A DNA stretch of 64,000 nt from Shewanella algidipiscicola (GCF_003605125.1 NZ_QPQT01000006.1:62001-126000), one strand, 5' to 3'; numbered from the stretch's first letter, positions 49,189-59,260 are shown. Notes: generated by a model from the letters alone, not told the origin. Translations and numbers: made by a program.

Positions 49189-50256
49189 TTAGGCATTACC
49201 TTTAATTTGCATATTTAACGCTTTGGCAAAGTTGAGCATTCTGTCTAACGGTAACAAGGCCCTTTGACGCAAAGACTCATCGACAAATATCTCATGTCGT
49301 GCACGGTCACTGTCACTTAACGCTGCCTCAATGGCTTGTAGGCCGTTCATCGCCATCCAAGGGCAATGGGCACAGCTTCGGCAGGTTGCTCCGTTACCAC
49401 CAGTGGGCGCCTCGATTAATGTTTTGTTAGGTGCAGCTTGCTGCATCTTATAGAAAATGCCCTTATCAGTTGCCACGATAAAGGTGTCATTATCCATTGA
49501 TTGTGCAGCTTTAATCAACTGGCTGGTTGAACCCACCGCATCGGCTAACTCGACGACACTGGCGGGTGACTCAGGATGAACTAACACGGCTGCATTTGGA
49601 TGCAGTGCTTTGAGTTCACGTAATGCCTTGGCCTTAAATTCATCATGGACAATACACTCACCTTGCCACATCAACATCTCGGCACCAGTTTGCTTGGCAA
49701 TGTAACTGCCTAAGTGTCTGTCTGGGCCCCAGATGATTTTTTTACCTTCGCTATCTAGATGCTCAACAATTTCCAGTGCAATGCTAGAGGTAACCACCCA
49801 ATCGGCGCGGGCTTTGACCGCTGCAGATGTATTGGCATAAACCACGACGGTATGATCGGGATGAGCGTCGCAAAAAGCACTGAAGGTTTCGATGGGGCAA
49901 CCCACATCCAATGAGCAAGTTGCATCGAGGGTGGGCATTAAGACGGTTTTTTCTGGGCTCAAGATTTTTGAGGTTTCGCCCATAAATTTAACCCCAGCTA
50001 CAATCAATGTCTTAGCGGGATGATCGCGCCCAAATCGCGCCATTTCAAGTGAGTCAGATACACAACCGCCAGTCTCCTCGGCTAATGCCTGGATCTCTGG
50101 GTCGGTATAGTAATGGGCTACTAACACCGCGTCCTTTTCTTTTAAAAGCTGCTTAATACGCGCCTTATAATGCTGTTTTTGCTCATCATTTAGCGGAATA
50201 GGTTTAGCGGGAAATGGATATTGTATGTTTGATATACTTGGAGCTAACTGACTCAT
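49189..50256 (-). CDS. nadA: quinolinate synthase A
   Basis: Condenses iminoaspartate and dihydroxyacetone phosphate to quinolinate in NAD synthesis. 355 residues. The 4Fe-4S cluster region includes [11 protein letters not shown] and the C-terminal [41 protein letters not shown] and LVHPESP are further family motifs. Monocistronic here. Confidence 0.98.
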   Translation of the reverse strand: MSQLAPSISNIQYPFPAKPIPLNDEQKQHYKARIKQLLKEKDAVLVAHYYTDPEIQALAEETGGCVSDSLEMARFGRDHPAKTLIVAGVKFMGETSKILSPEKTVLMPTLDATCSLDVGCPIETFSAFCDAHPDHTVVVYANTSAAVKARADWVVTSSIALEIVEHLDSEGKKIIWGPDRHLGSYIAKQTGAEMLMWQGECIVHDEFKAKALRELKALHPNAAVLVHPESPASVVELADAVGSTSQLIKAAQSMDNDTFIVATDKGIFYKMQQAAPNKTLIEAPTGGNGATCRSCAHCPWMAMNGLQAIEAALSDSDRARHEIFVDESLRQRALLPLDRMLNFAKALNMQIKGNA

Positions 50257-50330
50257 GCTTAAACCAAAAATAGTGGATTAATTTACGTCATTATACTTAA
50301 TTCAGGCCAAAGATTAATAGCATTAAAAAA

Positions 50331-50351
50331 AAAGAGCGCTAAGCGCTCTTT
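50331..50351 (-). terminator. terminator of the bkd operon
   Basis: AAAGAGCGC / GCGCTCTTT with loop TAA, 18 bases past the E2 gene stop, followed by a run of nine or more T on the minus strand. Confidence 0.9.
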
Positions 50352-50368
50352 TTCAAAAAAACGTTTTG

Positions 50369-51961
50369 TTAATGCATAGCCAGCAGCATCTCTTGAGGCT
50401 GTTCAAGATACTGTTTCCACAAATTACAGAAGCGTGCAATGGTGCCGCCATCGATAACGCGATGGTCACCCGACCAACTCACTTGCATGATCTTACGAGC
50501 CTCTACCTCGCCCAGCGCATTAAAGCGCGGCAACGTTTGCAGTTTACCTAACGCCACAATCGCTACCTCAGGTTTATTGATAATAGGCGTTGCGACTGTG
50601 CCACCTAATGCACCAATATTAGAGATAGAAATGGTGCCACCTTTAAGGTCCTGCGGGCTCACCCTGCCACTTCGGGCATCTTTAGTTAACCGAGTGATCT
50701 CACTGGCCACGTCAAGAATCGATTTAAGCTGTACATCTTTAACATTAGGCACCAATAAACCCACTTTAGAGTCAACCGCCATGCCTATATTGTGTGAAGT
50801 AAAGAAGGTTTGCTCGGTGCAGTCGTCATTAACACGGCTATTGATATCGGGGAATTGACTTAAGGCCAACGACATCGCTTTCATAAAAAACGGCATCATA
50901 GTGAGCTTTAACTCATCACTAGAATAACGCTGCTTTAACGATTCGCGCAGGGCAACTAACTCGGTTAAGTCTAACTCTTCGCAATAGGTGAAATGCGGTA
51001 TGGTCGATACCGACTCCATCATCATCTTCGCCATCACGGCGCGAACGCCCCGAATGGGCTCGACTCGATCAGGTAGGTGGCTCACTGGTGTGGTGATCTG
51101 CTCGGCGCTGCTGGCAGCTTTAGCCGCTTTGGCTTTAACCGCTTCGCCGCCACGATAACGCTCGACATCCTCTTTATAGACGCGGCCATGTTTGCCCGTA
51201 CCAGGCACTTTGGCTAAATCGATATCATAACTGCGTGCCAAACGTCTTACTGCTGGGCTGGCGAGTGCTTTACCATTGCTAGGTAATGTCCCCTCGACGT
51301 CTAAGGTGTCATTACCTGTCGCCGCATTATCAGCACTAGCGGCATGCGGTTGCGACACAGCTTGCGCTGCAGGCGCCGACTCCACCTCCACTTCAATAGC
51401 AAATAACGGTGAATGCACTTGGGCAAGTTGCCCTTTACGGTAATGCAGTTTTACAACCTTACCACTCTTTATGGCCGGAATTTGCACCAGTGCTTTGTCA
51501 GTCATGACATCGGCAATGGGTTGGTCTTCAACCACCATGTCGCCTTCTTTGACTAACCAATCCACTAATTCACATTCGACAATCCCCTCGCCAATATCAG
51601 GCAGTAAAAACTCTTCAATGGCGGTGCTTACGGCACTTATGCTGGCATCATCTTGCGATGAATCATTTTGAACGCTAGCTAAATTAACGGCCTCCTCAGA
51701 CGATAATTTAGTCTCAGTAACATCATCCATTTCCACCGAATAAAGCGGTGCATGCACTTTTGCGACGTCGCCTTTTTTGTAATGAAGTTTTTTGATAACA
51801 CCTGCATGGGGTGCCGGAATTTGCACTAAGGCTTTGTCTGTCATGACATCGGCAATGGGTTGGTCTTCAACCACTATGTCGCCTTCGCTCACCAGCCATT
51901 CGACCAGTTCACACTCAACGACCCCTTCACCTATATCGGGTAAAATAAATTCTTTAATCAT
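50369..51961 (-). CDS. bkdB: branched-chain alpha-keto acid dehydrogenase E2 (dihydrolipoamide acyltransferase)
   Basis: Core acyltransferase of the complex that degrades the keto acids of valine, leucine and isoleucine. 530 residues with two lipoyl domains carrying the lipoylated Lys in DVMTDKALVQIP (Lys43 and Lys156). A peripheral-subunit-binding domain follows (ASPAVRRLARSYDIDLAKVPGTGKHGRV), then the catalytic domain with SWSGDHRVIDGGTIARF. Two lipoyl domains are unusual, because most BCKDH E2 proteins have one. Last gene of bkdA1-bkdA2-bkdB; no E3 gene is in the operon, so a shared lipoamide dehydrogenase is presumed. Confidence 0.95.
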   Translation of the reverse strand: MIKEFILPDIGEGVVECELVEWLVSEGDIVVEDQPIADVMTDKALVQIPAPHAGVIKKLHYKKGDVAKVHAPLYSVEMDDVTETKLSSEEAVNLASVQNDSSQDDASISAVSTAIEEFLLPDIGEGIVECELVDWLVKEGDMVVEDQPIADVMTDKALVQIPAIKSGKVVKLHYRKGQLAQVHSPLFAIEVEVESAPAAQAVSQPHAASADNAATGNDTLDVEGTLPSNGKALASPAVRRLARSYDIDLAKVPGTGKHGRVYKEDVERYRGGEAVKAKAAKAASSAEQITTPVSHLPDRVEPIRGVRAVMAKMMMESVSTIPHFTYCEELDLTELVALRESLKQRYSSDELKLTMMPFFMKAMSLALSQFPDINSRVNDDCTEQTFFTSHNIGMAVDSKVGLLVPNVKDVQLKSILDVASEITRLTKDARSGRVSPQDLKGGTISISNIGALGGTVATPIINKPEVAIVALGKLQTLPRFNALGEVEARKIMQVSWSGDHRVIDGGTIARFCNLWKQYLEQPQEMLLAMH

Positions 51962-51971
51962 GCCTGCGCTC

Positions 51972-52949
51972 CTAATATTTCATCGATGCTTTGATCGCTT
52001 CAAACGTTTTGAGCGCATCTGGCATATATTCTTTTTCGTGCACCAAGGGGTAAGGCGTATCTAGGCCACACACTCGGCTAATGGGAGATTCAAGATACAA
52101 GAAACACTCTTCTTGAATCGTGGCGGCAATTTCACCTGCGAAGCCACCCGTTAATGGCGCTTCGTGATTGATGAGCAGGCGACCGGTTTTCTTAACTGAC
52201 GCCGCGACTGTCTCCACATCCCATGGGGCAAGTGTACGTAAATCGATGATTTCGCATGAAATACCCTTTTTGGCTGCCATCGAAGCTGCATTTTCGATGA
52301 TCTCCATCTGCGCCCCCCAAGCCAATAAGGTGATATCTGTGCCCGCTTTAACCACTTCCGCTTTACCTAGCTCTATCTCATAGGCGCCTTCAGGGACTTC
52401 ACCGACACTGGCGCGGTACAAGCGTTTAGGCTCGAAAAACACCACAGGGTTATTGTCGCGAATAGAAGCCAGTAGCAAGCCTTTAGCCTGATAGGCATTT
52501 CGTGGCACAACCACTTTTAAGCCAGCGGTTTGAGTGAAATAAGCTTCAGGTGATTGTGAATGATAATGACCACCAGCGATACCTCCACCATAAGGCGTGC
52601 GGTAAGTGATGCCACCGACGTTGAATTCGTTACCACTGCGATACCTAAACTTGGCCGACTCGTTGACGATTTGGTCAATGGCTGGAAAGATATAATCGGC
52701 AAATTGGATTTCGGCAATCGCGGTCATGCCGTTTGAGGCTAAACCGTTAGCAAAACCGGCAATGCCTTGCTCTGTCAGTGGGGTATTAAAACAGCGATCG
52801 CGGCCAAATTTTTCCTGTAAGCCTGAGGTGGCACGAAATACGCCACCAAAGTGGCCTACATCTTCACCAAACAATACTGCTTTCTCGTCGGTTTCCATTG
52901 CAATGGTCAAGGCATCATTGATGGCTTGTAACATATTGATCTTTGCCAC
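51972..52949 (-). CDS. bkdA2: branched-chain alpha-keto acid dehydrogenase E1 beta
   Basis: Beta subunit of the thiamine-dependent E1 decarboxylase. 325 residues: [49 protein letters not shown], and the C-terminal transketolase fold [19 protein letters not shown]. It follows bkdA1 by three bases and precedes bkdB by ten, a tight operon. Confidence 0.97.
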   Translation of the reverse strand: MAKINMLQAINDALTIAMETDEKAVLFGEDVGHFGGVFRATSGLQEKFGRDRCFNTPLTEQGIAGFANGLASNGMTAIAEIQFADYIFPAIDQIVNESAKFRYRSGNEFNVGGITYRTPYGGGIAGGHYHSQSPEAYFTQTAGLKVVVPRNAYQAKGLLLASIRDNNPVVFFEPKRLYRASVGEVPEGAYEIELGKAEVVKAGTDITLLAWGAQMEIIENAASMAAKKGISCEIIDLRTLAPWDVETVAASVKKTGRLLINHEAPLTGGFAGEIAATIQEECFLYLESPISRVCGLDTPYPLVHEKEYMPDALKTFEAIKASMKY

Positions 52950-52952
52950 GAT

Positions 52953-54131
52953 TTAGACTCTCCCTGCACTATTTGGATAGGACTCTGGATATTTCTTAAT
53001 ATGCTGTTTAAGATTTTTGAGTTGCTGCTCGAGACGCGGCGTTGGCGTGTCATACACATCGGTTATCAGTTCATCTATGGTCACAACAGGCAGTTTCTCT
53101 GCCACTTTAACCGAGGCTAACACCTCTTGACGATATTTTTCATATAGAGCGCTGTCATCGCTTTCAGCTAACCAACCTTTATTGATCATCCACAATTTAA
53201 ACCGCTGCACGGGATCATGTTGTTGCCACTTCGCCTCTTCCTCTTTGGAGCGATAGCCAGAGGGATCATCTGACGATGAATGTGCGCCCAGGCGATAGGT
53301 CATCGCTTCAATGAGTACTGGCGCATTATGCTCTAACGCATAGGCTCTGGCTTGCTGGGTAGCGGCAAGCACTGCCAACATGTCGTTACCATCAACGCGA
53401 ATCGTGTGCATACCATAACCGACGCCTCGGCTGGCAATACCATTGCCGGCAAACTGCTCGCTGGTCGGCGTTGAGATGGCATAGCCGTTATTACGACAGA
53501 AGAAAATCGTCGGCGACTTAAGCACGGCGGCCATATTCAATCCGGCGTGAAAATCTCCCTCAGAGGCGGCACCTTCACCGAAGTAACAGATTGCAACATT
53601 ACGTTTGCCCTGCATTTTAAGGCTATAACCGACCCCTGTGGCTTGTGGTATTTGCGTTGCTAGTGGCGATGAAATGGTTTGATAATGCAAGGCACTGCAA
53701 CCATAGTGGATCGGCATTTGACGGCCTTTCCCCAGATCTTTTTCATTGCTGAACATCTGGTTCATAAACTGCTCGGTGGTAAATCCACGGTAACGCAGCG
53801 CGGCATGCTCCCGGTATTGCGCTAAGATAACATCTTCATCATCGAGCGCCGCGACACTGCCAACAACCGAGGCTTCTTCACCGGTGCAGGTCATGTAAAA
53901 ACTGATGCGTCCCTGACGCTGTGCACCTAACATGCGTTCATCGAGTACGCGAGTAAAGACACAGGTGTCATGAATTTTTTCAGCTAAAGCTTGGTCGATC
54001 ACCGGTAATACCGCTTCTTCGAACGTGGTGCCGTCTGCTTGAAGGATCTTCAAAATCGGGATTGATAGCGAATCTTTATCAAGAAAGCTGACCCGATGGA
54101 CAGTTTCTGTCGTGCTCTTAGTGTTGCTCAT
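52953..54131 (-). CDS. bkdA1: branched-chain alpha-keto acid dehydrogenase E1 alpha
   Basis: Thiamine pyrophosphate-binding alpha subunit. 392 residues. The TPP motif is CYFGEGAASEGDFHAGLNMAAV...CRNNGYAIS; TYRLGAHSSSDDPSGYRSKEE is the phosphorylation-loop region of this family. First gene of the operon; a perfect palindrome lies 100 bases upstream of the start. Confidence 0.97.
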   Translation of the reverse strand: MSNTKSTTETVHRVSFLDKDSLSIPILKILQADGTTFEEAVLPVIDQALAEKIHDTCVFTRVLDERMLGAQRQGRISFYMTCTGEEASVVGSVAALDDEDVILAQYREHAALRYRGFTTEQFMNQMFSNEKDLGKGRQMPIHYGCSALHYQTISSPLATQIPQATGVGYSLKMQGKRNVAICYFGEGAASEGDFHAGLNMAAVLKSPTIFFCRNNGYAISTPTSEQFAGNGIASRGVGYGMHTIRVDGNDMLAVLAATQQARAYALEHNAPVLIEAMTYRLGAHSSSDDPSGYRSKEEEAKWQQHDPVQRFKLWMINKGWLAESDDSALYEKYRQEVLASVKVAEKLPVVTIDELITDVYDTPTPRLEQQLKNLKQHIKKYPESYPNSAGRV

Positions 54132-54231
54132 ACTATTCTCTTATCAGCTGAGTTTTCTTGTTATTGAGTTGCCAGCAAATGTGTTAACACCCATTCATTG
54201 GCCAGTATTATCTTCACACGTGAGCCTCAAG

Positions 54232-54245
54232 TTACGTTAACGTAA
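54232..54245. promoter_or_regulatory. palindromic operator candidate upstream of the bkd operon
   Basis: TTACGTTAACGTAA is a perfect 14-base palindrome 100 bases before bkdA1. It resembles the sites reported for the MerR-family regulator LiuR of branched-chain amino acid catabolism (from memory). A second palindrome GTGTTAACAC (54181-54190) is closer to the gene. Confidence 0.5.
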
Positions 54246-54332
54246 ACTACCTATCAAGCCCAACTCGTCTAAAGTAACTAACTAGCATCTAACATTGTTG
54301 TATATTTAGCTTTACAAGCCTAGCGCGCCGCC

Positions 54333-55376
54333 TTAGTTAACCTGATAACCCTGTGCAGGCACCAAACAGAGCACGGTTCTTTGCCCGACCGGCACATTGG
54401 CATTAGGAAATACGATAGACTCGGATGCAGCATCAACCTTAATCTCTGCCCCCCCCTCTTTTGCTAACACATAACCTTTAGGAAACGCGGTAAAATTCTC
54501 CACATCACTGGTAAACGTAAACTCAAAATCGTCATAACGCTTATTGATAGAGCGATTAACTTGGTAAAGGTTAAGCTGAGTGTTATCGAAGGCCGGCAAT
54601 CCCAAAGGTTCACCTTTAATCAATTGAATTAACATTGTTTTTAACGCAATAAAGCGTGTCATATCATTTTGGCCCATCGGCATTACCTTGCCAAGTTCGA
54701 TAGTAAAAGCATGGGCTTGATAATTATGAGCAGAAAAATAACTAAAAGTGGTGGTTGGCTCATGATGAAATAACACAGTGTTAATACCACAAGCGGCTAA
54801 AAACATCAGTTGCTCACCACTGTACGGTGCACCTTGACGATAAGGATAAATGGCAAACTTCTCATGCTTGGAACCACGAATAGCCGTATGTAAGTCATAG
54901 TGATATCGCGGCGAGTTAGGCTGACCACCCATAAAGAAGCGATCGACATAACGCTCAAGCTTTTTAGCTCTCACACGCTCGGCGTTGATAAGCCCTTGTC
55001 CACTGGAGTGTGCCCCACTAAAAAGTCGATTGAGGTTTTCTTCAACAAAACGGGTGCCATTTAAAATCGCTGCAGGATTACCAATTAAAAAAAGTAACCT
55101 TTGCTGCGTCACCAGTTGGCCGCTGAGTAACTGAGTGATCAGCGTGTTACACAGTTCAATGGGTGCGGTTTCATTACCGTGTATGGCGCTGGACAATACA
55201 ATATTTTTAACTAGTGCATCGCCGCTAGACTTCGGCTCAAATGCAATCACCCCAGTATCCCAAATATGTACGCGGGTGTGTTCACCTATGCTAAAGGTAA
55301 ACGGCTCAGGGATAGATTTTGGATTTGCGAGGGTAAATTGCAAAAAGTCATTCGACAAATTTAGTGCTTGTTGCAC
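54333..55376 (-). CDS. astE: succinylglutamate desuccinylase
   Basis: Final step of the arginine succinyltransferase pathway, releasing glutamate and succinate. 347 residues of the AstE/AspA zinc family: His66 and Glu69 in [12 protein letters not shown], and the third ligand in [15 protein letters not shown]; the Glu in TIELGKV is the expected general base. The start is a GTG with GGAG six bases upstream. The rest of the ast operon is not in this window, so astE stands alone as is common in Shewanella. Confidence 0.95.
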   Translation of the reverse strand: MQQALNLSNDFLQFTLANPKSIPEPFTFSIGEHTRVHIWDTGVIAFEPKSSGDALVKNIVLSSAIHGNETAPIELCNTLITQLLSGQLVTQQRLLFLIGNPAAILNGTRFVEENLNRLFSGAHSSGQGLINAERVRAKKLERYVDRFFMGGQPNSPRYHYDLHTAIRGSKHEKFAIYPYRQGAPYSGEQLMFLAACGINTVLFHHEPTTTFSYFSAHNYQAHAFTIELGKVMPMGQNDMTRFIALKTMLIQLIKGEPLGLPAFDNTQLNLYQVNRSINKRYDDFEFTFTSDVENFTAFPKGYVLAKEGGAEIKVDAASESIVFPNANVPVGQRTVLCLVPAQGYQVN

Positions 55377-55673
55377 ACAAAACTCCTTACATTATTCATA
55401 CCTTACAGACCACGTTGATCTGTCGTAATAGGCATGACTCCTTGGATTTATTAGTATTATGTTTATCAACGCCTGATAGTACCATTTAACGGATCAGACA
55501 GCCATTTGTCACCACACAATAACTTAGTGACCGGTAAATTAAACTTGCAATCTCATTAAAGCCACCACACAATAAAGCCATCTAGACGTCTACACTGGCT
55601 AAAGAGGAATACTGATAACTTGCTCCTCTACCTGCTATATAGGCATATCAATTAAACGTCATGGGGTGTACAG

Positions 55674-56153
55674 ATGGCTATAGCCACATTTGGTGCTGGT
55701 TGTTTTTGGGGTGTAGAGTACTTTTTCAGACAAATTGAAGGGGTGACAGCAGCAAGCTGTGGTTACATGGGCGGTGACGATAAACGCACCACTTACGAAC
55801 AAGTCAAACAAGGTAACAGCGGTCACGCTGAAGTAGTTCAGGTTGAATATGACGAACATCGAGTCAGTTATGAACAACTTTTAGCCGTATTTTGGTCTAA
55901 TCACAACCCGACCATGCTTAACATGCAAGGCGGTGACATAGGTCATCAATATCGCAGCGCGATCTTTTTTTACGATCAGCAACAAAAAGCGGCAGCTGAG
56001 CAATCGAAGCTTGCCTTAGCGCGAAGCGGAAAATGGGGGATGCGCCAAATAGTCACAGAAATAGTGCCCGCGATGCCGTTTCACCGCGCCGAAGAGTATC
56101 ACCAAAACTACTTAAAAAAGAATAACCTACCAAGTTGTCACCTGACTTATTAA
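55674..56153 (+). CDS. msrA: peptide methionine-S-sulfoxide reductase A
   Basis: Repairs oxidised methionine (S-epimer) in proteins. 159 residues, the short single-domain form. The catalytic Cys10 is in GAGCFWGVEYFF; GYMGGDDKRTTYEQV, GHAEVVQVEYD and NPTMLNMQGGDIGHQYRSAIF are conserved. One further Cys (position 28 region, AASCGYMGG) and one near the C-terminus (PSCHLTY) are possible resolving residues. Monocistronic. Confidence 0.96.
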   Translation: MAIATFGAGCFWGVEYFFRQIEGVTAASCGYMGGDDKRTTYEQVKQGNSGHAEVVQVEYDEHRVSYEQLLAVFWSNHNPTMLNMQGGDIGHQYRSAIFFYDQQQKAAAEQSKLALARSGKWGMRQIVTEIVPAMPFHRAEEYHQNYLKKNNLPSCHLTY

Positions 56154-56545
56154 GTGACGATTACAAGCTCAATACTCAGCGAGGATATTACTTTCCTGAC
56201 ACTATTTATAATAGTACTGGCATGTAGTCTGCTCATTTTTTGTGATGAAGAACTCAGATTAAGTGGCTTGTTATGAAAGCGGATAGTTTATGTCGAAAGT
56301 ACTTTGATGCTAACCACTCTTTGATGTCTGTATGCTACTCACCAGTTTGTTGAGCCTTAAAAATGCCACCAATCCATAAGGTTGGCGGCTTTTTATCATA
56401 TCAATCTAGTCATCACAGCGTTTTATGTAACGATTGACTTCAAACGACTAATTGATAGGCCTTAGTATTTATAGAGCTTAGTATTCACCGCAGTTAAGTC
56501 AGTTTAATCTCAGTTTGCATCAACAGCACTGGGTCTTCACCAAAC
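56154..56545. other. gene-free region between msrA and the GST gene
   Basis: About 390 bases between convergent genes. A hairpin at 56365-56389 is the only element seen. Confidence 0.4.
56365..56389. terminator. terminator-like hairpin
   Basis: GCC-A-CCAA / TTGG-C-GGC stem (one mismatch) followed by TTTTTATC on the plus strand and by ATTTTTAA on the minus strand. It lies more than 200 bases from msrA and about 160 from the GST stop. Confidence 0.55.
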
Positions 56546-57202
56546 TTATGCCGTTATTTTTGCGATAATATTTTGCTCGCCGGGTAACATGGCTTGCATC
56601 GATGCCCGCGCCTTAACCCGTAAATATAAAGCACTTAAATATGGCCAACGCGTCGCATCAATTGTCTCGCCAGCGTGCTCCATATTAACCATCTGACAAC
56701 TGAAAGCCAGATCCGCTAAGGTGAGCTTTCCTGCGACAAAATAATCATTACCGGCTAACTGTTGCTCAAGGTAATCGAAATGAGCAGGCAGTTTTTCAGT
56801 CAGTGTTAACTGTACAACACCTTCGTCACACTCTTTCCCCATACTTTTACTGAGCACACGCTGTGCAAACACACTAAAGGTTGTCAGAGGTGCTAGCTCG
56901 TCATCGGCGTATTTAGCTAACCAACGCACGCGCGCATTTTGTTCAGCATTATCACCCATTAAGCTCAACGCTTGTGGGTATTGCTCTTCGAGATATTGGC
57001 AGATCACGCTCGAATCGGCCAAAGTGAACTCTCCCACTTTAATCGCAGGAATACGGTTGAGTGGGTTTATCTCTTTATACCAAGACGGCTGATCAAATGG
57101 CGAGATTATCTCTAATTGATAATCCAGCGCCTTTTCAGCCAAGCACAAACGTACTTTACGCACAAATGGCGACAGCGGCACACCATAGAGTATCAGGCTC
57201 AT
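56546..57202 (-). CDS. glutathione S-transferase family protein
   Basis: 218 residues. The N-terminal thioredoxin fold begins LILYGVPLSPFVRKVRLCLAEK with INPLNRIPAI and the glutathione-binding ADSSVICQYLEEQYP. The helical C-terminal domain has KLTLADLAFSCQM, the usual N-capping motif. Function is likely glutathione conjugation or a related reaction; substrate unknown. Start ATG at 57202 follows AACTGAGGATTTACA. Confidence 0.9.
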   Translation of the reverse strand: MSLILYGVPLSPFVRKVRLCLAEKALDYQLEIISPFDQPSWYKEINPLNRIPAIKVGEFTLADSSVICQYLEEQYPQALSLMGDNAEQNARVRWLAKYADDELAPLTTFSVFAQRVLSKSMGKECDEGVVQLTLTEKLPAHFDYLEQQLAGNDYFVAGKLTLADLAFSCQMVNMEHAGETIDATRWPYLSALYLRVKARASMQAMLPGEQNIIAKITA

Positions 57203-57566
57203 TGTAAATCCTCAGTTAATTTAGAATTAGTTAATTTATAAAATGAGTCATGCTATACGTCTTATGTGATTAACACAAGATGCCGTTATTACAGTGAATG
57301 ATATGGCACATATGCCAAATCATCATGACGGCCCACATCAACTTGTATGCTGCACGACAAAGGCTTAGATGGATTGCCTGAACGTAATTCACAGAATCTA
57401 TAGCTAGATGCTTAGCTTGATCTCCCCCAACAACTTTATATGGCGCAACATCCTTGTGATGACTGCGCGCCACTGTCACAAGGGGATCATGACTAAGCCG
57501 GCAATGATAAACTAACCCAACGCATGCCCAATGCGACATCTCATGTACCGAGCCCCTGTAAATCGC
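57203..57566. other. gene-free region
   Basis: About 360 bases. A minus-strand frame at 57270-57539 lacks coding character and homology. No element recognised. Confidence 0.35.
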
Positions 57567-58155
57567 TCAATTCACCTCGACTTCAACTTTATAAACAAGC
57601 AACTCACCTTTACTAACCGGCACTAAGGCAGACTTTAGGTTATTTTGCTTGTTTAACCAAAGGGTGAAATCTGCCAGCTCATCGCGATGAGAAATGGCAT
57701 TATCACAAACAAGTAAACCACCAGGCTCACAAGGGTATTAAATAATGGTTCGGCTAATGATAAATACGCCTTTCGGTCAGCATCGAGAAATATGAAGTCG
57801 ACTCGTTCAGTCAGATGCTCAAGAACTTCACTAACGTCCCCGGCTAGCTGAGTGATCTTAGCGCTGACACCGGCTTGTTCAAAGTTAAGCCTAGCTTCTG
57901 AGATTTTCTGTGGATTCACCTCAACAGTGTAAATTCTGCCGCAACTTAGAAGTACAGAAGCCAACCAAAGTGTGGAATACCCATTAGATGTGCCAATCTT
58001 TAAAATCTTACTGGCACGAGTAGCCTGAACAAGAATGGAGAGAAATTCACCTGTATCTCTTGTTATATTGGGGTATTTTTTGATATCTCAGATTGAATCC
58101 GATCATTCTCGATACCCATTTGCGCTAAGTCGGACATCAATTTTTGCAGTGTCAT
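57567..58155 (-). pseudogene. SAM-dependent O-methyltransferase (caffeoyl-CoA OMT-like), two frameshifts
   Basis: Starts well (GAGGAAG ribosome-binding site, MTLQKLMSDLAQMG) but runs to a stop after ISKNTPI. The sense resumes one frame over as KYPNITRDTGEFLSILVQ..., with the SAM motif ILKIGTSNGYSTLWLA, then VDFIFLDADRKAYLSL. A second shift near 57735 is needed to continue into EPGGLLVCDNAISHRDEL and the tail ending at 57567. The first lesion lies in a run of six A, where a seventh would restore the frame. If the assembly is right, the gene is dead; it would otherwise give about 196 residues. Confidence 0.8.
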
Positions 58156-58264
58156 CGTACTTCCTCTTTAAAAATACATAAGGTCCCACTTTGACTCAAA
58201 ATTGTGCCCAAAAGCACCAGAAATATCGCTCTAGACTAAAAACGCTTCTCCAGTAGATTGTTAC

Positions 58265-58290
58265 GTGCTTAACTAAATACGGCTAAGCAC
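58265..58290 (-). terminator. hairpin over the DUF6500-like gene stop
   Basis: GTGCTTA / TAAGCAC arms with a 12-base loop, spanning the stop codon of the 72-residue gene. No T-tract. Confidence 0.35.
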
Positions 58291-58501
58291 CGGACTTCAC
58301 CATCTCTTTGATCTTGATCGCTTTTTCGAAGTGATCCAATTTATGTGTTTCGATCCACCAGCGAGCCACCTCCATGAGAAGCTCTGGCTGATCGTTTCTA
58401 TTTTTGAAGAATGCATAAAAAGACAACCCAACTTCCGAGCCTTTCTGCTTAATCTTTAGATCACATACTTCAACAATTTTATCTCTAAGTACTGTGCGCA
58501 A
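58283..58501 (-). CDS. small cassette protein, resembles DUF6500
   Basis: 72 residues, starting at a TTG (only available start after an upstream TGA): LRDKIVEVCDLKIKQKGSEV, then GLSFYAFFKNRNDQPELLMEVARWWIE. It looks like the DUF6500 family, by recollection rather than search. No signal peptide or membrane segment. It lies next to an attC-like site and has the size and isolation of an integron cassette gene. Function unknown. Confidence 0.6.
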   Translation of the reverse strand: MRTVLRDKIVEVCDLKIKQKGSEVGLSFYAFFKNRNDQPELLMEVARWWIETHKLDHFEKAIKIKEMVKSGA

Positions 58502-58523
58502 AACGGTATCTCAATATTGGGTT

Positions 58524-58621
58524 GTCCAACTGACAGTATGGTATTGACAACATTAATTCAAATGTGCATCGATTTGAATTGCAAGAACTAGGCGTTAACT
58601 GTCCGCTTAACACTGTTATAA
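58524..58621 (-). repeat. attC-like recombination site (RibD-like cassette)
   Basis: Begins TTATAAC, overlapping the stop of the upstream gene, continues with AACGCC, holds an inner inverted repeat ATTCAAAT/ATTTGAAT, and ends in GTTGGAC (GTTRRRY pattern). TTTATAAC is complementary to 7 of 8 bases at the start of the same cassette (CTTATAAC at 59209-59216), the hallmark of a gene cassette. Confidence 0.5.
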
Positions 58622-59179
58622 ATAATTGACTGTATACTTAACTTGAATATAGTCATTTGGATATACCCTAGCAAAAGCGGATGTTAACTTAATAGGTTGA
58701 GCAACTTTACCGAAGAGAGGAATGCCGCCGCCAAGGATAACAGGGGCTTTAGTGATGATCATTTCATTTATCAGTTGTCGATTTAGAAACGAGGTGATCG
58801 TAGTACCACCATCAATATAAGCATGCTCATAGCCCTCACTCTCGAGTTTATTGATAAGATCCCCGATATCGCCAGAATACATCTCCACTTTATCTCGTAA
58901 ACTCACTGCCGCTTGCGTCAGCGAATGACTCAGTGCGTAAATTTTGATATTCCCGTAAGGCCACTGCTCTGGAGTGAGGTTAAAACTAGACAAAGTCTCC
59001 ATGCATTTACGCCCCATAACCATACAGTCAACCGATGAAATAAAATCATTAAACCCCATATCTGGGCTGTCACTCATATCCGCTTCTTGATCACCCGATG
59101 TATGAAGCCAATCAACATTGCCTCCTAGTGTTGCTATATAACCATCAGCGCTAGTTGCAATAAATACAGAACATTTCAT
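58616..59179 (-). CDS. dihydrofolate reductase-fold protein (RibD C-terminal domain family)
   Basis: 187 residues from the ATG at 59179 (MKCSVFIATSADGYIA); the reading from 59197 starts at a TTG. Motifs GRKCMETL, KIYALSHSL, YIDGGTTITSFL and PVILGGGIPLF are those of the RibD_C/DHFR-like reductases such as YwjB and YyaP. It should bind NADPH and reduce an unknown, possibly pteridine-like, substrate. It is a cassette gene; trimethoprim resistance is not implied, because the sequence is not DfrA or DfrB. Confidence 0.82.
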   Translation of the reverse strand: MKCSVFIATSADGYIATLGGNVDWLHTSGDQEADMSDSPDMGFNDFISSVDCMVMGRKCMETLSSFNLTPEQWPYGNIKIYALSHSLTQAAVSLRDKVEMYSGDIGDLINKLESEGYEHAYIDGGTTITSFLNRQLINEMIITKAPVILGGGIPLFGKVAQPIKLTSAFARVYPNDYIQVKYTVNYL

Positions 59180-59208
59180 GTTTAATTTTGACCTCAAATC
59201 TCAGAACA

Positions 59209-59260
59209 CTTATAACGAGCTGTTAAACGAAGCCGCTTCGCGGCAGAAAAGATAAAAAAC
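59209..59260 (-). repeat. attC-like 3' half upstream of the RibD-like cassette
   Basis: On the minus strand GCCGCGAAGCGGC hairpin, then TTTAACAGCTCGTTATAAG. It has the appearance of the right half of an attC site ending at G-TTATAAG. The left half is missing where the IS91-type remnant sits. Confidence 0.45.

Noticed and set aside
57270-57539. 89-codon minus-strand reading frame between the GST gene and the methyltransferase pseudogene
   Set aside because: Residue composition (many Cys, His, Trp) is unlike a real protein and there is no ribosome-binding site.
58616-59179. RibD-like cassette gene considered as a trimethoprim-resistance dihydrofolate reductase
   Set aside because: The motifs are those of the RibD_C family (YwjB/YyaP), not DfrA or DfrB; a resistance call is not supported.
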